64,000 bases of DNA from DASZHJ01 sp035517495 (lineage in GTDB: Bacteria > Pseudomonadota > Alphaproteobacteria > ATCC43930 > CGMCC-115725): positions 43,984 through 107,983 of the forward strand of contig DATIYT010000113.1 in NCBI GenBank assembly GCA_035517495.1, in the 5' to 3' direction. This document shows positions 10,102 to 18,587 of this stretch, piece by piece. Position 1 is the stretch's first letter. Each line of letters starts with the position of its first letter. The notes under the pieces are model-generated. The model searched no databases. It had not been told where the DNA came from and worked only from the letters and a program-made list of their open reading frames with translations. A program made the translations under genes and the position numbers.

Positions 10102-10876
10102 GCGGCCGCTCGATCTCGCCAAGGCGCGCATTCTCGTCACCAACGACGACGGCATCGAGGCAAAGGGGCTCAAGCTCCTGTTCAAGATCGCGCGTACGTT
10201 TTCGCAGGATGTGTGGGTGGTGGCGCCGGAACTGGAGCAGAGCGGTGCCAGCCACTCGCTAACGCTCCACCGCCCGCTGCGCGTGCGCCAGCGTGGACCA
10301 CGCCGATTCGTCGTCGACGGCACGCCCACGGACTGCGTGCTGCTGGCGGTCAATCGTCTGCTCAGCGATAAGCGCCCGAGCCTGGTGCTTTCGGGCATCA
10401 ATGCGGGTGCCAATCTGGGCGAAGACGTGACGTACTCGGGCACGGTTGCCGCAGCGATGGAGGCGATCCTGCTGGGCGTTCCGGCAATCGCGCTCAGCAT
10501 GCAGGCCATCGACCGCGGCAAAATCCGCTGGGAGACTGCGGAGGCATACGCCGCCAAAGTAATCCGCCGCCTCGTGGCGGCGCCTTGGGCGCCCAATACG
10601 CTCATCAACGTCAATTTTCCGGACCTGCCGGCGGATCAGGTCAAGGGCATCGCGGTTACGCGTCAGGGCCGGCACAAGATCGGCGATCAGCTTGCCGAGC
10701 GCATCGATCCGCGTGGCCGGGTCTACTACTGGATCGGCCCCAATCGAGATGTCGATATCGATACGGATGGCACGGATATCGCTGCCGTGACGCAGCACAA
10801 GATCGCGCTTACGCCGATCAGCCTCGATCTCACCAACGACGCCGCACTCAAGCCGCTGCGCCGGGTGTTCAAGTGA
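10094..10876 (+). CDS. surE: 5'/3'-nucleotidase SurE
   Basis: SurE is a metal-dependent nucleoside monophosphate phosphatase linked to stationary-phase survival. The metal site Asp-Asp is seen in ILVTNDDGIEAKGL, followed by VVAPELEQSGASHSLTLHRP and the LVLSGINAGANLGEDVTYSGTV region; 260 residues fits the family. It overlaps serS by eight bases and its stop overlaps the GTG start of pcm, so the three genes form one coupled unit. Confidence 0.96.
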   Translation: MLERPLDLAKARILVTNDDGIEAKGLKLLFKIARTFSQDVWVVAPELEQSGASHSLTLHRPLRVRQRGPRRFVVDGTPTDCVLLAVNRLLSDKRPSLVLSGINAGANLGEDVTYSGTVAAAMEAILLGVPAIALSMQAIDRGKIRWETAEAYAAKVIRRLVAAPWAPNTLINVNFPDLPADQVKGIAVTRQGRHKIGDQLAERIDPRGRVYYWIGPNRDVDIDTDGTDIAAVTQHKIALTPISLDLTNDAALKPLRRVFK

Positions 10877-11526
10877 CAACGCCGCTCGCAGTCAAGAAGG
10901 CGCGACTGATCATGGAGCTGCGCGCCGAGGGGATCGTCGACGCAAAGGTTCTGGCCGCAATCGAGCGGGTGTCGCGCGAGCATTTCCTGCCGGAGGCATT
11001 TCGCGACCGCGCTTACGAGAACGTGGCGCTGCCCATCGGCCACGGTCAAACCATCAGTCAGCCCCTGGTGGTCGCGCTGATGACCCAGGCGCTGGAAGTC
11101 GGCAGCCGCCACAAGGTCCTGGAGATCGGCACCGGCTCTGGATACCAGACGGCCGTGCTCGCGAAGCTCTGTCGCCGTGTCTTCACCATGGAGCGGCACC
11201 GCGATCTGCTGAAGTCGGCGGAGCAGCGCTTCGCGCCGCTGCGCATTCACAACATCACCACCCGCTTCGGCGACGGCACCAAGGGTTGGCCGGAGCAGGC
11301 GCCTTTCGATCGCATCCTCGTGACTGCGGCCAGCGAGGACGTGCCGCACGTGCTGTTGGAAAGCCTTGCCGATGGCGGTGTGCTGGTGATTCCAGTAGGG
11401 GCGGAGCACCGCGATCAAGAGCTGCTGCGCCTGCGGCGAAAGGGCGAGAGCATCGAACGCGAGTCGCTTGGCACCGTGCGATTCGTGCCCCTGCTCGCGG
11501 GTTTGCCGCGCGCCGAGACGCGTTGA
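10873..11526 (+). CDS. pcm: Protein-L-isoaspartate O-methyltransferase
   Basis: Pcm uses S-adenosylmethionine to methylate isoaspartyl residues in aged proteins, starting their repair. The GTG at 10873 overlapping the surE stop (GTGA) gives a 217-residue protein of normal length; the longer open frame from 10585 lies inside surE. The SAM-binding motif VLEIGTGSGYQTAVLA is clear, as are the upstream QTISQPLVVALMTQAL substrate segment and the DRILVTAASEDVP motif. surE-pcm pairing is conserved across proteobacteria. Confidence 0.96.
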   Translation: MTTPLAVKKARLIMELRAEGIVDAKVLAAIERVSREHFLPEAFRDRAYENVALPIGHGQTISQPLVVALMTQALEVGSRHKVLEIGTGSGYQTAVLAKLCRRVFTMERHRDLLKSAEQRFAPLRIHNITTRFGDGTKGWPEQAPFDRILVTAASEDVPHVLLESLADGGVLVIPVGAEHRDQELLRLRRKGESIERESLGTVRFVPLLAGLPRAETR

Positions 11527-11588
11527 TTTGCGTGACAGATACCGGCTCCATTGAGAGGCACAAGCGCCGTAGCTTAGACTTTACTGCC

Positions 11589-12767
11589 ATGACGCGGATC
11601 AGCACCGCCCAATTCCTTCGACTCTTTTCCGGTGTGCTGCTCGCCGCCGCGGTCGCGAGTTGCCAAGACGCGCAGCGCCCGGCCCCGCTTTACTATGGAC
11701 AATCTCCCCACGGACAAGCGAGCGCGCCCGCTATTGTGGCGACGCCTTTGCCTCCGAGCCGCAGTGCGTCGGGCTCTGCCGCGCCGACGGGATCCGGCAC
11801 ACGCCCAGCGACAAGTTCCAGCACTCTCGCGCCGACCGCGAGCGGACCGCACCCAGCGGAGATCACGGTCGCGCGGGGCGACACGCTTTACGCGGTCGCG
11901 CGCCGCTACCAGTTGTCCACGCGTGCAATCATCGATGCGAACCACTTGGAGCCGCCCTACCGGCTGGTGGCCGGACGGAAGCTGATCCTGCCCCAGACCC
12001 AGACGGCTGCATCGACATCCCAATGGCCGATTGTGACGTGGGCGCCGCCATCCGCGGTCGCCCCGGCGCCGCCATCCGCGGTCGCCACGGCGCCGCCATC
12101 TGCGGTCGCCCCGGCGCCGCCTGTGGAACCCCCGCGCGCGCCACCCGAACCGAAGCCCGCGCCCAAGCCTGCGCCCGAGGCGGCCGCTCCTGCGGCGTCG
12201 GCTCCTTCGCCGAGTACGCCCGTCCCTGCGGCACCCGCAGCTCCCACGCCCGCTCCGTCGGCGAGTGCGCCTGCACCCACGACGCCTGCAGCGCCAGCAC
12301 CGGAAGCAACCCCGTCCACGCCGCCGCAGGGGTCAGAGACCGCAGCGCTGCCGCCGCCACCGCCGCGGGCGGGCCGCAGCTTCCTCTGGCCGGTACATGG
12401 CCGCATCATCGGCCGCTTCGGTCCGGGGCAAAATGGCGGCGAGAACGACGGCATCGACATTGCGGCACCCGAGGGCACGCCGGTCGTAGCGGCGGAGTCC
12501 GGCATCGTCGCCTATGCCGGCAATGAGCTGCGCGGCTATGGCAATCTGGTGCTGCTGAAGCACGCGGACGGATGGATGACCGCGTACGGGCACAATTCGA
12601 AGATTTTGGTGAAGCGCGGAGATCGCGTGCTGCGGGGACAGACCATCGCCCATGTGGGCGCAACCGGCGCGGTCAGCGAGCCACAGCTGCATTTCGAGCT
12701 GCGCAAGGGGACGCGCGCGCTCGATCCGCTCAACTATCTGGCGCCGCTTGCCGCCACCAGCGGCTAG
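11589..12767 (+). CDS. NlpD-like lipoprotein, LysM plus degenerate M23 domain
   Basis: This envelope protein likely controls cell-wall amidases during division, as NlpD and EnvC do. Residues 1-25 are a lipoprotein signal ending Ala-Ser-Cys25. A LysM peptidoglycan-binding domain (EITVARGDTLYAVARRYQ) lies at about 95-140. A long Pro/Ala linker follows, with three tandem PPSAVA(P/T)APP repeats, and the C-terminus is an M23 domain (GIDIAAPEGTPVVAAESG ... YGNLVLLKHADGWMTAYGH). The metal-binding His of active M23 enzymes is missing in GIDIAAP, and HLHFE reads QLHFE, so catalysis is unlikely. Position after pcm matches nlpD/lppB in other proteobacteria. Confidence 0.9.
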   Translation: MTRISTAQFLRLFSGVLLAAAVASCQDAQRPAPLYYGQSPHGQASAPAIVATPLPPSRSASGSAAPTGSGTRPATSSSTLAPTASGPHPAEITVARGDTLYAVARRYQLSTRAIIDANHLEPPYRLVAGRKLILPQTQTAASTSQWPIVTWAPPSAVAPAPPSAVATAPPSAVAPAPPVEPPRAPPEPKPAPKPAPEAAAPAASAPSPSTPVPAAPAAPTPAPSASAPAPTTPAAPAPEATPSTPPQGSETAALPPPPPRAGRSFLWPVHGRIIGRFGPGQNGGENDGIDIAAPEGTPVVAAESGIVAYAGNELRGYGNLVLLKHADGWMTAYGHNSKILVKRGDRVLRGQTIAHVGATGAVSEPQLHFELRKGTRALDPLNYLAPLAATSG

Positions 12768-12770
12768 GCT

Positions 12771-13631
12771 TCAGCCGATCCGTTTTCCGAGCCGGCCCGC
12801 GAGGTCCTGCACGAATTGCCAGGCGACGCGGCCCGAACGCGCACCGCGCGTGATCGACCACTCGTTGGCCTCGGCCTTGAGCTGCTCTTCCGATACCGCG
12901 AGACCGTAGCGCTCGGCATATCCGCGCACCATGGCGTAATAGGTCTCGTTGTCGCAGGCATGGAAGCCGAGCCAGAGACCGAAGCGGTCGGAGAGCGAGA
13001 CCTTTTCCTCGACGGCCTCACCGGGATTGATGGCGGTCGAGCGCTCATTCTCGATCATGTCGCGCGAGAGCAAGTGGCGCCGGTTCGAAGTTGCATAGAG
13101 CACGACGTTTGCGGGCCGGCCCTCGATGCCGCCTTCGAGCACGGCCTTCAACGACTTGTAGCTGGTGTCCTGCTGGTCGAAGGAGAGATCGTCGCAGAAG
13201 AGGACGCAGCGGCGTTCGGTGGTGCGCAGGAGCGCCAGCAGATGCGGCAGGCTCGGAATGTCCTCGCGATGGATTTCCACCAACACCAGCGAGCGCGGGT
13301 GCCGCGCATTCACCGCCGCGTGCACCGCCTTCACCAATGAGCTCTTGCCCATGCCGCGGGCGCCCCAGAGCAGCACGTTGTTCGCGGGAAGTCCGGCGGC
13401 GAAGCGCTCGGTGTTTTCGAGCAGGATGTCGCGGACGCGATCGATCCCCTTGAGGAGATCGATATCGACCCGGTTCACCGCGGGCACCGGCTCCAGCCAC
13501 TCGCGTTCGGCGTGCCAAACGAAGGCGTCGGCGGCGCCCAGGTCGTTCACCGGAGCGGCGCGCGGAGCCAGGCGATCGAGGGCATCGGCGATGCGCGTCA
13601 GAAGTGGCTCCAGGCTTGGCTTGTCGGTCAT
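12771..13631 (-). CDS. DUF815 family AAA-type ATPase
   Basis: This is a predicted cytoplasmic ATPase of the DUF815 family; its biological role is unknown. The Walker A motif is NNVLLWGARGMGKSSLVKAV and the Walker B segment is RCVLFCDDLSF; the later GARSGRVAWQFVQDLAG is typical of the family's C-terminus. The start chosen at 13631 (MTDKPSLEPLL) gives 286 residues; a longer frame upstream reads into sequence without family similarity. It converges on the NlpD-like gene with only three bases between stops. It sits in the usual place before yajC but on the other strand. Confidence 0.9.
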   Translation of the reverse strand: MTDKPSLEPLLTRIADALDRLAPRAAPVNDLGAADAFVWHAEREWLEPVPAVNRVDIDLLKGIDRVRDILLENTERFAAGLPANNVLLWGARGMGKSSLVKAVHAAVNARHPRSLVLVEIHREDIPSLPHLLALLRTTERRCVLFCDDLSFDQQDTSYKSLKAVLEGGIEGRPANVVLYATSNRRHLLSRDMIENERSTAINPGEAVEEKVSLSDRFGLWLGFHACDNETYYAMVRGYAERYGLAVSEEQLKAEANEWSITRGARSGRVAWQFVQDLAGRLGKRIG

Positions 13632-13799
13632 CGAAAGAGGCGGAAATCCAGGGGTTTGGAGCGCGGCGGACCCTAGCACATCGCAATCGCCCGTCAACCG
13701 ATGCGCTCCTACGCCAGGACCGCGGCGAGACCGCTCAAGCCATTGCCCTTTTGGGGCAAACCGCGTACCAATGCCGCCTGAACAGAACCGGGAGGTCCG

Positions 13800-14180
13800 A
13801 TGTTCATCACGCCGGCCTATGCGCAATCGCTCTTCGGGGGCGACGCAAACGGCCTCATGCAATTCGCTCCGCTAATCCTGATCTTCGTGGTCTTCTACTT
13901 TCTGCTGATCCGTCCGCAGCAGCAGCGTCAGAAGCAGACGAAGTCGATGCTCGCGGCATTGCGCCGGGGCGATCGGGTCGTCACCGCCGGGGGCATCATC
14001 GGCACGGTGGCGAAGGTGATCAACGAAAACGAGGTCTCGGTCGATATCGCGGAAAATACTCGCGTGCGCGTCGTGCGCAGCACCATCACGCAGGTGCTCG
14101 CCAAGACCGAGCCGGCCTCCAAGAGCAAGGATAAGGAGGACGAGGACGAAAAGGAGACCGAGGTCGCCAAAAGCGACTGA
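13800..14180 (+). CDS. yajC: Preprotein translocase accessory subunit YajC
   Basis: YajC is a small membrane protein that associates with SecDF. The 126-residue product starts after a GGGAGGT ribosome site, begins MFITPAYAQS, has one membrane helix (APLILIFVVFYFLLIRPQQQRQK) and then the beta-rich GDRVVTAGGIIGTVAKV region. The C-terminus is a charged Lys/Glu/Asp tail. secD follows 28 bases later. Confidence 0.96.
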   Translation: MFITPAYAQSLFGGDANGLMQFAPLILIFVVFYFLLIRPQQQRQKQTKSMLAALRRGDRVVTAGGIIGTVAKVINENEVSVDIAENTRVRVVRSTITQVLAKTEPASKSKDKEDEDEKETEVAKSD

Positions 14181-14208
14181 TCGGATGCCGGTAGCGAAAG
14201 CATAGCCG

Positions 14209-15789
14209 ATGCTCTATTTCGAGCCCTGGAAGATCATTCTGATCGTCGGAACGTGCGTGCTGGGCGTGCTGTTCACGCTGCCCAATCTCTTCAGCAAATC
14301 CACCCTTGAGAGCTTGCCCCGCTGGATTCCGCATCCGCAAATCAGCCTGGGCCTCGACCTCCAAGGCGGCTCGCATCTGCTCTACGAAGTCGACATGAAC
14401 TCGATGCTGCGCGAGCAGCTCAACAACGCGCTTGATTCCGTGCGCACCGAGCTGGTGGCCGCCAAGATCGGCTACAGCCAGCTCGAAGTGCAGGGCGATC
14501 AGATCGTGATTCAGTTGCGCGACCCCGCTTCGATCGAAAATGCGCGCGCCATCCTACAGAAGATCGATCCGGATTTCAGCGTCGAGGTCAGCCCCGACGG
14601 ACACGCGACGATGACTTACAACGAGGCCGCACTCGAGGCGCGCAAGCATAAGGTGATCGAGCAGTCAATCGAGGTGATCCGGCGGCGCATCGACGAGACC
14701 GGCACCAAGGAGCCGACGATCCAGCGGGAAGGCGAGGACCGCATCCTCGTGCAACTGCCGGGCGTCGACGATCCCGAGCGCATGAAAGCTCTGATCGGCA
14801 AGACCGCCAAGATGACCTTTCAGCTCGTGGACCTCAATGCCGACCCGCAAAGTGGGCGAGCGCCGCCCGGCGACGAGCTGCTCCCGAGCGAGGAGGACAA
14901 GCGCAATCCGAACGCGCAGCGATCGCAATATCTGGTGAAGCGGCGCGTGGAGGTGAGCGGCGATATGCTGACCAGCGCCACGGCGGCACCCGGGCAGGGT
15001 GATCAGGCCGGGCTTTGGGTGGTGAACTTCAAGCTCGACAGCCGGGGCGCGCGCGCATTTCAGCGTGTCACCAGCGAAAACATCGGGAAGCCCTTTGCGA
15101 TCGTGCTGGACGGCAAGGTGATCAGCGCGCCCGTGATCAGGAGCGAGATTCGCGATCAGGGGCAAATCACCGGCAATTTCACCGCGCAGAGCGCGACCGA
15201 TCTGGCGCTGCTGCTGAACGCCGGCGCGCTCCCGGCCAGGCTCACGGTGATCGAGGAGCGAACGGTCGGACCCGATCTCGGCGCCGACTCGATCCGCGCC
15301 GGCACCATCGCCAGCATCGTCGGAATGATCCTTGTGATGGTCTTCATGGTGCTGTTCTACGGGTTGTTCGGCATTTACGCCAATGTCGCGCTGATCTTCA
15401 ACCTGTGCTTGATGCTGGCGTGCCTTTCGCTGCTGGGCGCGACGCTCACGCTGCCGGGGATCGCGGGGATCGCGCTCACCACCGGCATGGACGTGGACGC
15501 GAATGTGCTGATCTACGAACGCATCCGCGAGGAAGTCCGCAATGGCCGAACCGTGCTGGCGGCGCTCGAAGCCGGATTCAGGCGCGCTTTCGGCACCATC
15601 CTCGATAGCCACGTCACCACCTTGGTGGCGGGAGCGCTCATGTTCTGGCTGGGCTCGGGGCCGGTCAAAGGTTTTGCGGTGACGCTCAGTATCGGCGTCA
15701 TTACCTCGCTGTTTTCGGCGATCCTGGTCACGCGACTGCAGATCGTGACGTGGGTCCGCCGCCGGCGGCCGAAGGCGATTCCAATCTGA
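14209..15789 (+). CDS. secD: Protein translocase subunit SecD
   Basis: SecD uses the proton gradient to assist late steps of Sec export. The 526-residue protein has the first membrane helix at the N-terminus, the motif LGLDLQGGSHLLYEVDMNS, the large periplasmic P1 domain, and five C-terminal helices including LTTGMDVDANVLIYERIREE. Length is normal for SecD alone, so this is not a SecDF fusion. secF, which nearly always follows, is absent: the next gene starts 21 bases downstream and is the Mth938-like protein. Confidence 0.97.
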   Translation: MLYFEPWKIILIVGTCVLGVLFTLPNLFSKSTLESLPRWIPHPQISLGLDLQGGSHLLYEVDMNSMLREQLNNALDSVRTELVAAKIGYSQLEVQGDQIVIQLRDPASIENARAILQKIDPDFSVEVSPDGHATMTYNEAALEARKHKVIEQSIEVIRRRIDETGTKEPTIQREGEDRILVQLPGVDDPERMKALIGKTAKMTFQLVDLNADPQSGRAPPGDELLPSEEDKRNPNAQRSQYLVKRRVEVSGDMLTSATAAPGQGDQAGLWVVNFKLDSRGARAFQRVTSENIGKPFAIVLDGKVISAPVIRSEIRDQGQITGNFTAQSATDLALLLNAGALPARLTVIEERTVGPDLGADSIRAGTIASIVGMILVMVFMVLFYGLFGIYANVALIFNLCLMLACLSLLGATLTLPGIAGIALTTGMDVDANVLIYERIREEVRNGRTVLAALEAGFRRAFGTILDSHVTTLVAGALMFWLGSGPVKGFAVTLSIGVITSLFSAILVTRLQIVTWVRRRRPKAIPI

Positions 15790-15810
15790 CCTCGGCGGAA
15801 GGCCGCGCCG

Positions 15811-16185
15811 ATGGATCTGACGCCCATCATCCAGCGCGGCCGGCAGGTGATCGAGAGCTATGGGCCCGGTGGCTTCCGCGTCAGCGGCCAGGCCTATGCG
15901 AGCTCGATCCTGATATTTCCCGATCAGACTTTGCGATGGGATGTGGGCGATCCCTCCGCGATCAAAGAGGCTGATCTGGCGCCCGTGCTAAGCCATGGCG
16001 GGGTCGAGATCTTGCTGCTGGGCTGCGGGGCTCGGCTGCTGCCGGTCCCGCCGGCATTGCGGCAAGCGCTCAAAGCCGCCGGCATCGTCGTCGATCCCAT
16101 GGATACCGGTGCCGCCTGTCGCACTTACAACGTGCTGATGGCCGAGGAGCGGCCGGTGGCGGCGGCACTGATCCGGCCAGAGTGA
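15811..16185 (+). CDS. Mth938-like domain protein (NDUFAF3 homologue)
   Basis: This 124-residue protein belongs to the Mth938/DUF498 family, whose mitochondrial member NDUFAF3 assists assembly of respiratory complex I. The core ILIFPDQTLRWDV and the ILLLGCGARLLPVPPALRQAL segment are characteristic. In alphaproteobacteria it usually sits between secF and the NDUFAF6-like gene, which here lies 1.5 kb downstream past three reverse-strand genes. Membership is firm; a role in complex I assembly is inferred. Confidence 0.88.
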   Translation: MDLTPIIQRGRQVIESYGPGGFRVSGQAYASSILIFPDQTLRWDVGDPSAIKEADLAPVLSHGGVEILLLGCGARLLPVPPALRQALKAAGIVVDPMDTGAACRTYNVLMAEERPVAAALIRPE

Positions 16186-16224
16186 CTTCAGGGCGCCGGA
16201 CGGAGCACCAGAGTTATTGCGGAG

Positions 16225-16245
16225 AAGGCGGGCAGTGCCCGCCTT
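16225..16245. terminator. Hairpin between convergent genes
   Basis: A perfect nine-base-pair stem (AAGGCGGGC/GCCCGCCTT) with a three-base loop lies between the Mth938-like gene and the end of sodB. Both flanks of the stem end in short A/T pairs, so it could serve as a terminator from both sides. Confidence 0.6.
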
Positions 16246-16266
16246 TCCGACAGCTTCGCCTGAACG

Positions 16267-16866
16267 CTACTTCCCGCCGAGGCGCTTGGCCGCTTCGTCC
16301 CAGTTGACGAGTTGATCGAGGAAGGTCTGGACGAAATCGGGACGCCGGTTCTGGTAGTCGAGATAGTAGGCGTGCTCCCACACGTCGCAGGTCAACAGCG
16401 CCGTCTCGCCGGAAACCAGCGGTGTCTCGGCGTTGGCGGTCTTGATGACCTTGAGATGCCCCCGGTCGGCGACCAGCCACCCCCAGCCGCTGCCGAATTG
16501 GCTGACCGCGGCATTCTTGAATTGTTCCTTGAACTTGTCGAAGCCGCCGAAGTCGCGGGCTATCGCCTGCGCGAGTTCGCCGGTCGGGGCGCCGCCGCCC
16601 CGCGGCTTCATGGAGTGCCAGAAGAACGTGTGGTTCCACACCTGAGCCGCGTTGTTGAAGACGCCGGCCCTGGCCGCATCCTTGGCGGTCTCCTTGACGA
16701 TCACCTCGATCGATTTGGAGGCGAGCGGCGTGCCCTTGATCAGGTTGTTCAGGTTGGTGACGTAAGCCTGGTGGTGCTTGCCGTAATGAAAATCCAGGGT
16801 CTTCGCCGACATATGCGGCTCGAGCGCGGATTTGTCATAGGGAAGCGGGGGAAGTTCGAAAGGCAT
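16267..16866 (-). CDS. sodB: Superoxide dismutase, Fe type
   Basis: The enzyme converts superoxide to peroxide and oxygen in the cytoplasm. The start at 16866 (MPFELPPLPYDKSALEP) follows a GGGAG ribosome site and gives 199 residues; the upstream open frame is unrelated. Metal ligands are visible in HYGKHHQAYV, WNHTFFWHSM and CDVWEHAYYLDYQNRR. The GSGWGWL signature and overall sequence favour an Fe enzyme over Mn. Together with the 1-Cys peroxiredoxin it is one of two oxidative-defence genes placed within the otherwise housekeeping block. Confidence 0.95.
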   Translation of the reverse strand: MPFELPPLPYDKSALEPHMSAKTLDFHYGKHHQAYVTNLNNLIKGTPLASKSIEVIVKETAKDAARAGVFNNAAQVWNHTFFWHSMKPRGGGAPTGELAQAIARDFGGFDKFKEQFKNAAVSQFGSGWGWLVADRGHLKVIKTANAETPLVSGETALLTCDVWEHAYYLDYQNRRPDFVQTFLDQLVNWDEAAKRLGGK

Positions 16867-16920
16867 TACCGGTACTCCCGTGTGGATAAGGAAACGCGAC
16901 GTGCAAAACGCGGCTGAAAA

Positions 16921-16949
16921 TGGAACGGGGCCTTGCGGGCCCCGTTCCA
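16921..16949 (-). terminator. Rho-independent terminator after PuuD-like gene
   Basis: A twelve-base-pair perfect stem (TGGAACGGGGCC with its complement) and a five-base loop lies downstream of the PuuD-like stop at 16997. On the minus strand it is followed by TTTTC. It separates that transcript from sodB. Confidence 0.75.
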
Positions 16950-16996
16950 ACCGTCGCGAAATTAAAATTGGTTCTAGTCGGCTCGGAGTACAGCGC

Positions 16997-17506
16997 TCAG
17001 AAGTAGTGCGAGGTCGAAGCCATGCAGTACAGCATGGGGATTGACAGCAGCGTGTTGACGCGGGAGGTGAGACCAGCGAGACGCCCCGCCTTTTTCTTCT
17101 CGTCCGCCGTCGCGTCGACGATGCCGAGCACTTTCTTCTGGTTCGGCCAGATGATGAACCAGACGTTGAACCACATGATCGCGCCCAGCCACATGCCGAA
17201 GCCGATCGCAGTGTTGCGGGCAATGTGATCGCCAATTCCGAGCTTGATCGCGCTGCCGAGATAGCCGCTCAGATACGCGAGGATCAGGCCGGTGACGATT
17301 GTCGACATTGCGCCCCAGCGGAACCAGAACAACGCGGCGGGCGCAATGAACTTCGTGATCGCCGGTTTCTGCTCGTCCGGAATCTTCGGCATCGACGGGC
17401 TTTGCACGAAGTTGAAGTACCAGAGGTGGCCGATCCACATGATGCCGCTGATGATATGCAACCAGCGAAATGCGAATGCCCACCATTCGTATGAGGTCAA
17501 AAACAT
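16997..17506 (-). CDS. PuuD-like membrane protein (urate hydroxylase N-terminal domain)
   Basis: This 169-residue integral membrane protein matches the N-terminal membrane part of PuuD-type urate hydroxylases (Urate_ox_N family). It has four hydrophobic helices with conserved His-containing segments (FRWLHIISGIMWIGHLWYFN). Full PuuD proteins are more than twice as long and carry a C-terminal cytochrome c domain, which is absent, and no purine genes are near. Many alphaproteobacteria encode such stand-alone versions. A role in urate oxidation is therefore doubtful; a heme or redox membrane function is an open inference. A 31-codon ORF lies 22 bases upstream on the same strand. Confidence 0.8.
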   Translation of the reverse strand: MFLTSYEWWAFAFRWLHIISGIMWIGHLWYFNFVQSPSMPKIPDEQKPAITKFIAPAALFWFRWGAMSTIVTGLILAYLSGYLGSAIKLGIGDHIARNTAIGFGMWLGAIMWFNVWFIIWPNQKKVLGIVDATADEKKKAGRLAGLTSRVNTLLSIPMLYCMASTSHYF

Positions 17507-17528
17507 GGCGTTCCCCCTGTTGCCGGCG

Positions 17529-17624
17529 TCAGGCGCTGATCGCGCGGATCAAGAGATGCACCACGACCGTCAGCACGAAGCCGAGGAAGACGGTCTGGCT
17601 CAGCGAGTCCAAAGGATTTTTCAT
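17529..17624 (-). CDS. Predicted 31-residue single-helix membrane protein
   Basis: The ORF reads MKNPLDSLSQTVFLGF and continues through one hydrophobic helix ending LLIRAISA. An AGGGG ribosome-like site precedes the ATG. It ends 22 bases before the PuuD-like start, which has its own GGGGGA site, so the pair looks like an operon. Codon use resembles its neighbours. No function is recognised; a small partner subunit of the PuuD-like protein is the simplest guess. Confidence 0.6.
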   Translation of the reverse strand: MKNPLDSLSQTVFLGFVLTVVVHLLIRAISA

Positions 17625-17711
17625 GTCAGCCCCCTGACGGGTGGAGTGTCCGTTGCGATGGGTGTAGCGATAAGATGACTAGCATAGCACAGCTCAACCC
17701 ATGGGCAATCC

Positions 17712-18581
17712 ATGATCCCGGAATCGGCACAGGCCGATAAAGCAGCGGATCGAAAGTCGCTTGCCGCGCTGGTGAGGCGGCACGACCGCGAACGTTATCT
17801 GACCACGTTGTTCGCGCCGGCCGATCGGCGGGAGGCAATGCTCGCCCTTTTTGCCTTCAACTACGAGATCGCCAAGACTCGCGAGGTCGTGAGTGAGCCG
17901 CTGCTGGGACGCATCCGCTTGCAGTGGTGGCGCGAGGGCATCGATGCCGCCTTTGGCGAAGGCCGGGTGCGCGAGCACGAGGTGATGACGCCGCTGGGCG
18001 CGTCGATCCGGCGCCACCGCCTCAGCCGGGTCGATTTCGATCGGTTGATCGACGCGCGGGAGCAGGATCTGGAGCCGGAGGCTCCGCCCACCCTGGTGGC
18101 GCTGGAAGGGTATTGCAGGGATAGCTCGGGGACGCTCCAAACGCTGGTGCTGGAGGTGCTGGGCGAGCCGGGGGAAATCGCGCGTGGCGCCGCAAGCGCG
18201 GCCGGCACCGCCTACGCGCTCGCCGGCCTCTTGCGTGCGGTTCCGTTTCATGCGCGTGCCAAGCGGCAATTCATTCCGCGCGCGCTGGCGGATGCGGAGG
18301 GTCTCGATCTCCGCGATCTGTTCGAACTCCGGCCCACGCCGGCGCTCGCAACCATCGTCGAGCGCCTCGCGGCGCGTGCGGAGGAGCATCTGGCGAGGGC
18401 GCGGGCGCACCGCAGCGAGATTCCGCGCGCCGCGGTGCCGGCGCTGTTGCCGGCGCGCCTCGCCACGGCACACCTCCGCCGGCTCAAGCGTGCGCGCTTC
18501 AACGTCTTCGCGCCGGAATTGGCACGACCGATCGGCGGCGCGATCTCGCTCACCATGGCCGCGCTGACCGGCCGATATTAG
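17712..18581 (+). CDS. Squalene/phytoene synthase-fold protein (NDUFAF6-like)
   Basis: The 289-residue protein has the trans-isoprenyl diphosphate synthase fold but lacks the Asp-rich DxxxD motifs needed for catalysis: the first position reads FNYEIAKTREVV. This matches the NDUFAF6 branch, whose mitochondrial member helps assemble complex I. Signature segments are LLGRIRLQWWREGID and RDSSGTLQTLVLEVLGE. It lies in the usual alphaproteobacterial neighbourhood of secD and the Mth938-like gene, itself an NDUFAF3 homologue, which supports a shared assembly role. True phytoene synthase activity is unlikely. Confidence 0.85.
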   Translation: MIPESAQADKAADRKSLAALVRRHDRERYLTTLFAPADRREAMLALFAFNYEIAKTREVVSEPLLGRIRLQWWREGIDAAFGEGRVREHEVMTPLGASIRRHRLSRVDFDRLIDAREQDLEPEAPPTLVALEGYCRDSSGTLQTLVLEVLGEPGEIARGAASAAGTAYALAGLLRAVPFHARAKRQFIPRALADAEGLDLRDLFELRPTPALATIVERLAARAEEHLARARAHRSEIPRAAVPALLPARLATAHLRRLKRARFNVFAPELARPIGGAISLTMAALTGRY

Positions 18582-18587
18582 GGATGC

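Noticed and set aside
17712..18581. Phytoene synthase for carotenoid biosynthesis
   Set aside because: The Asp-rich motifs are absent and the neighbourhood fits NDUFAF6.
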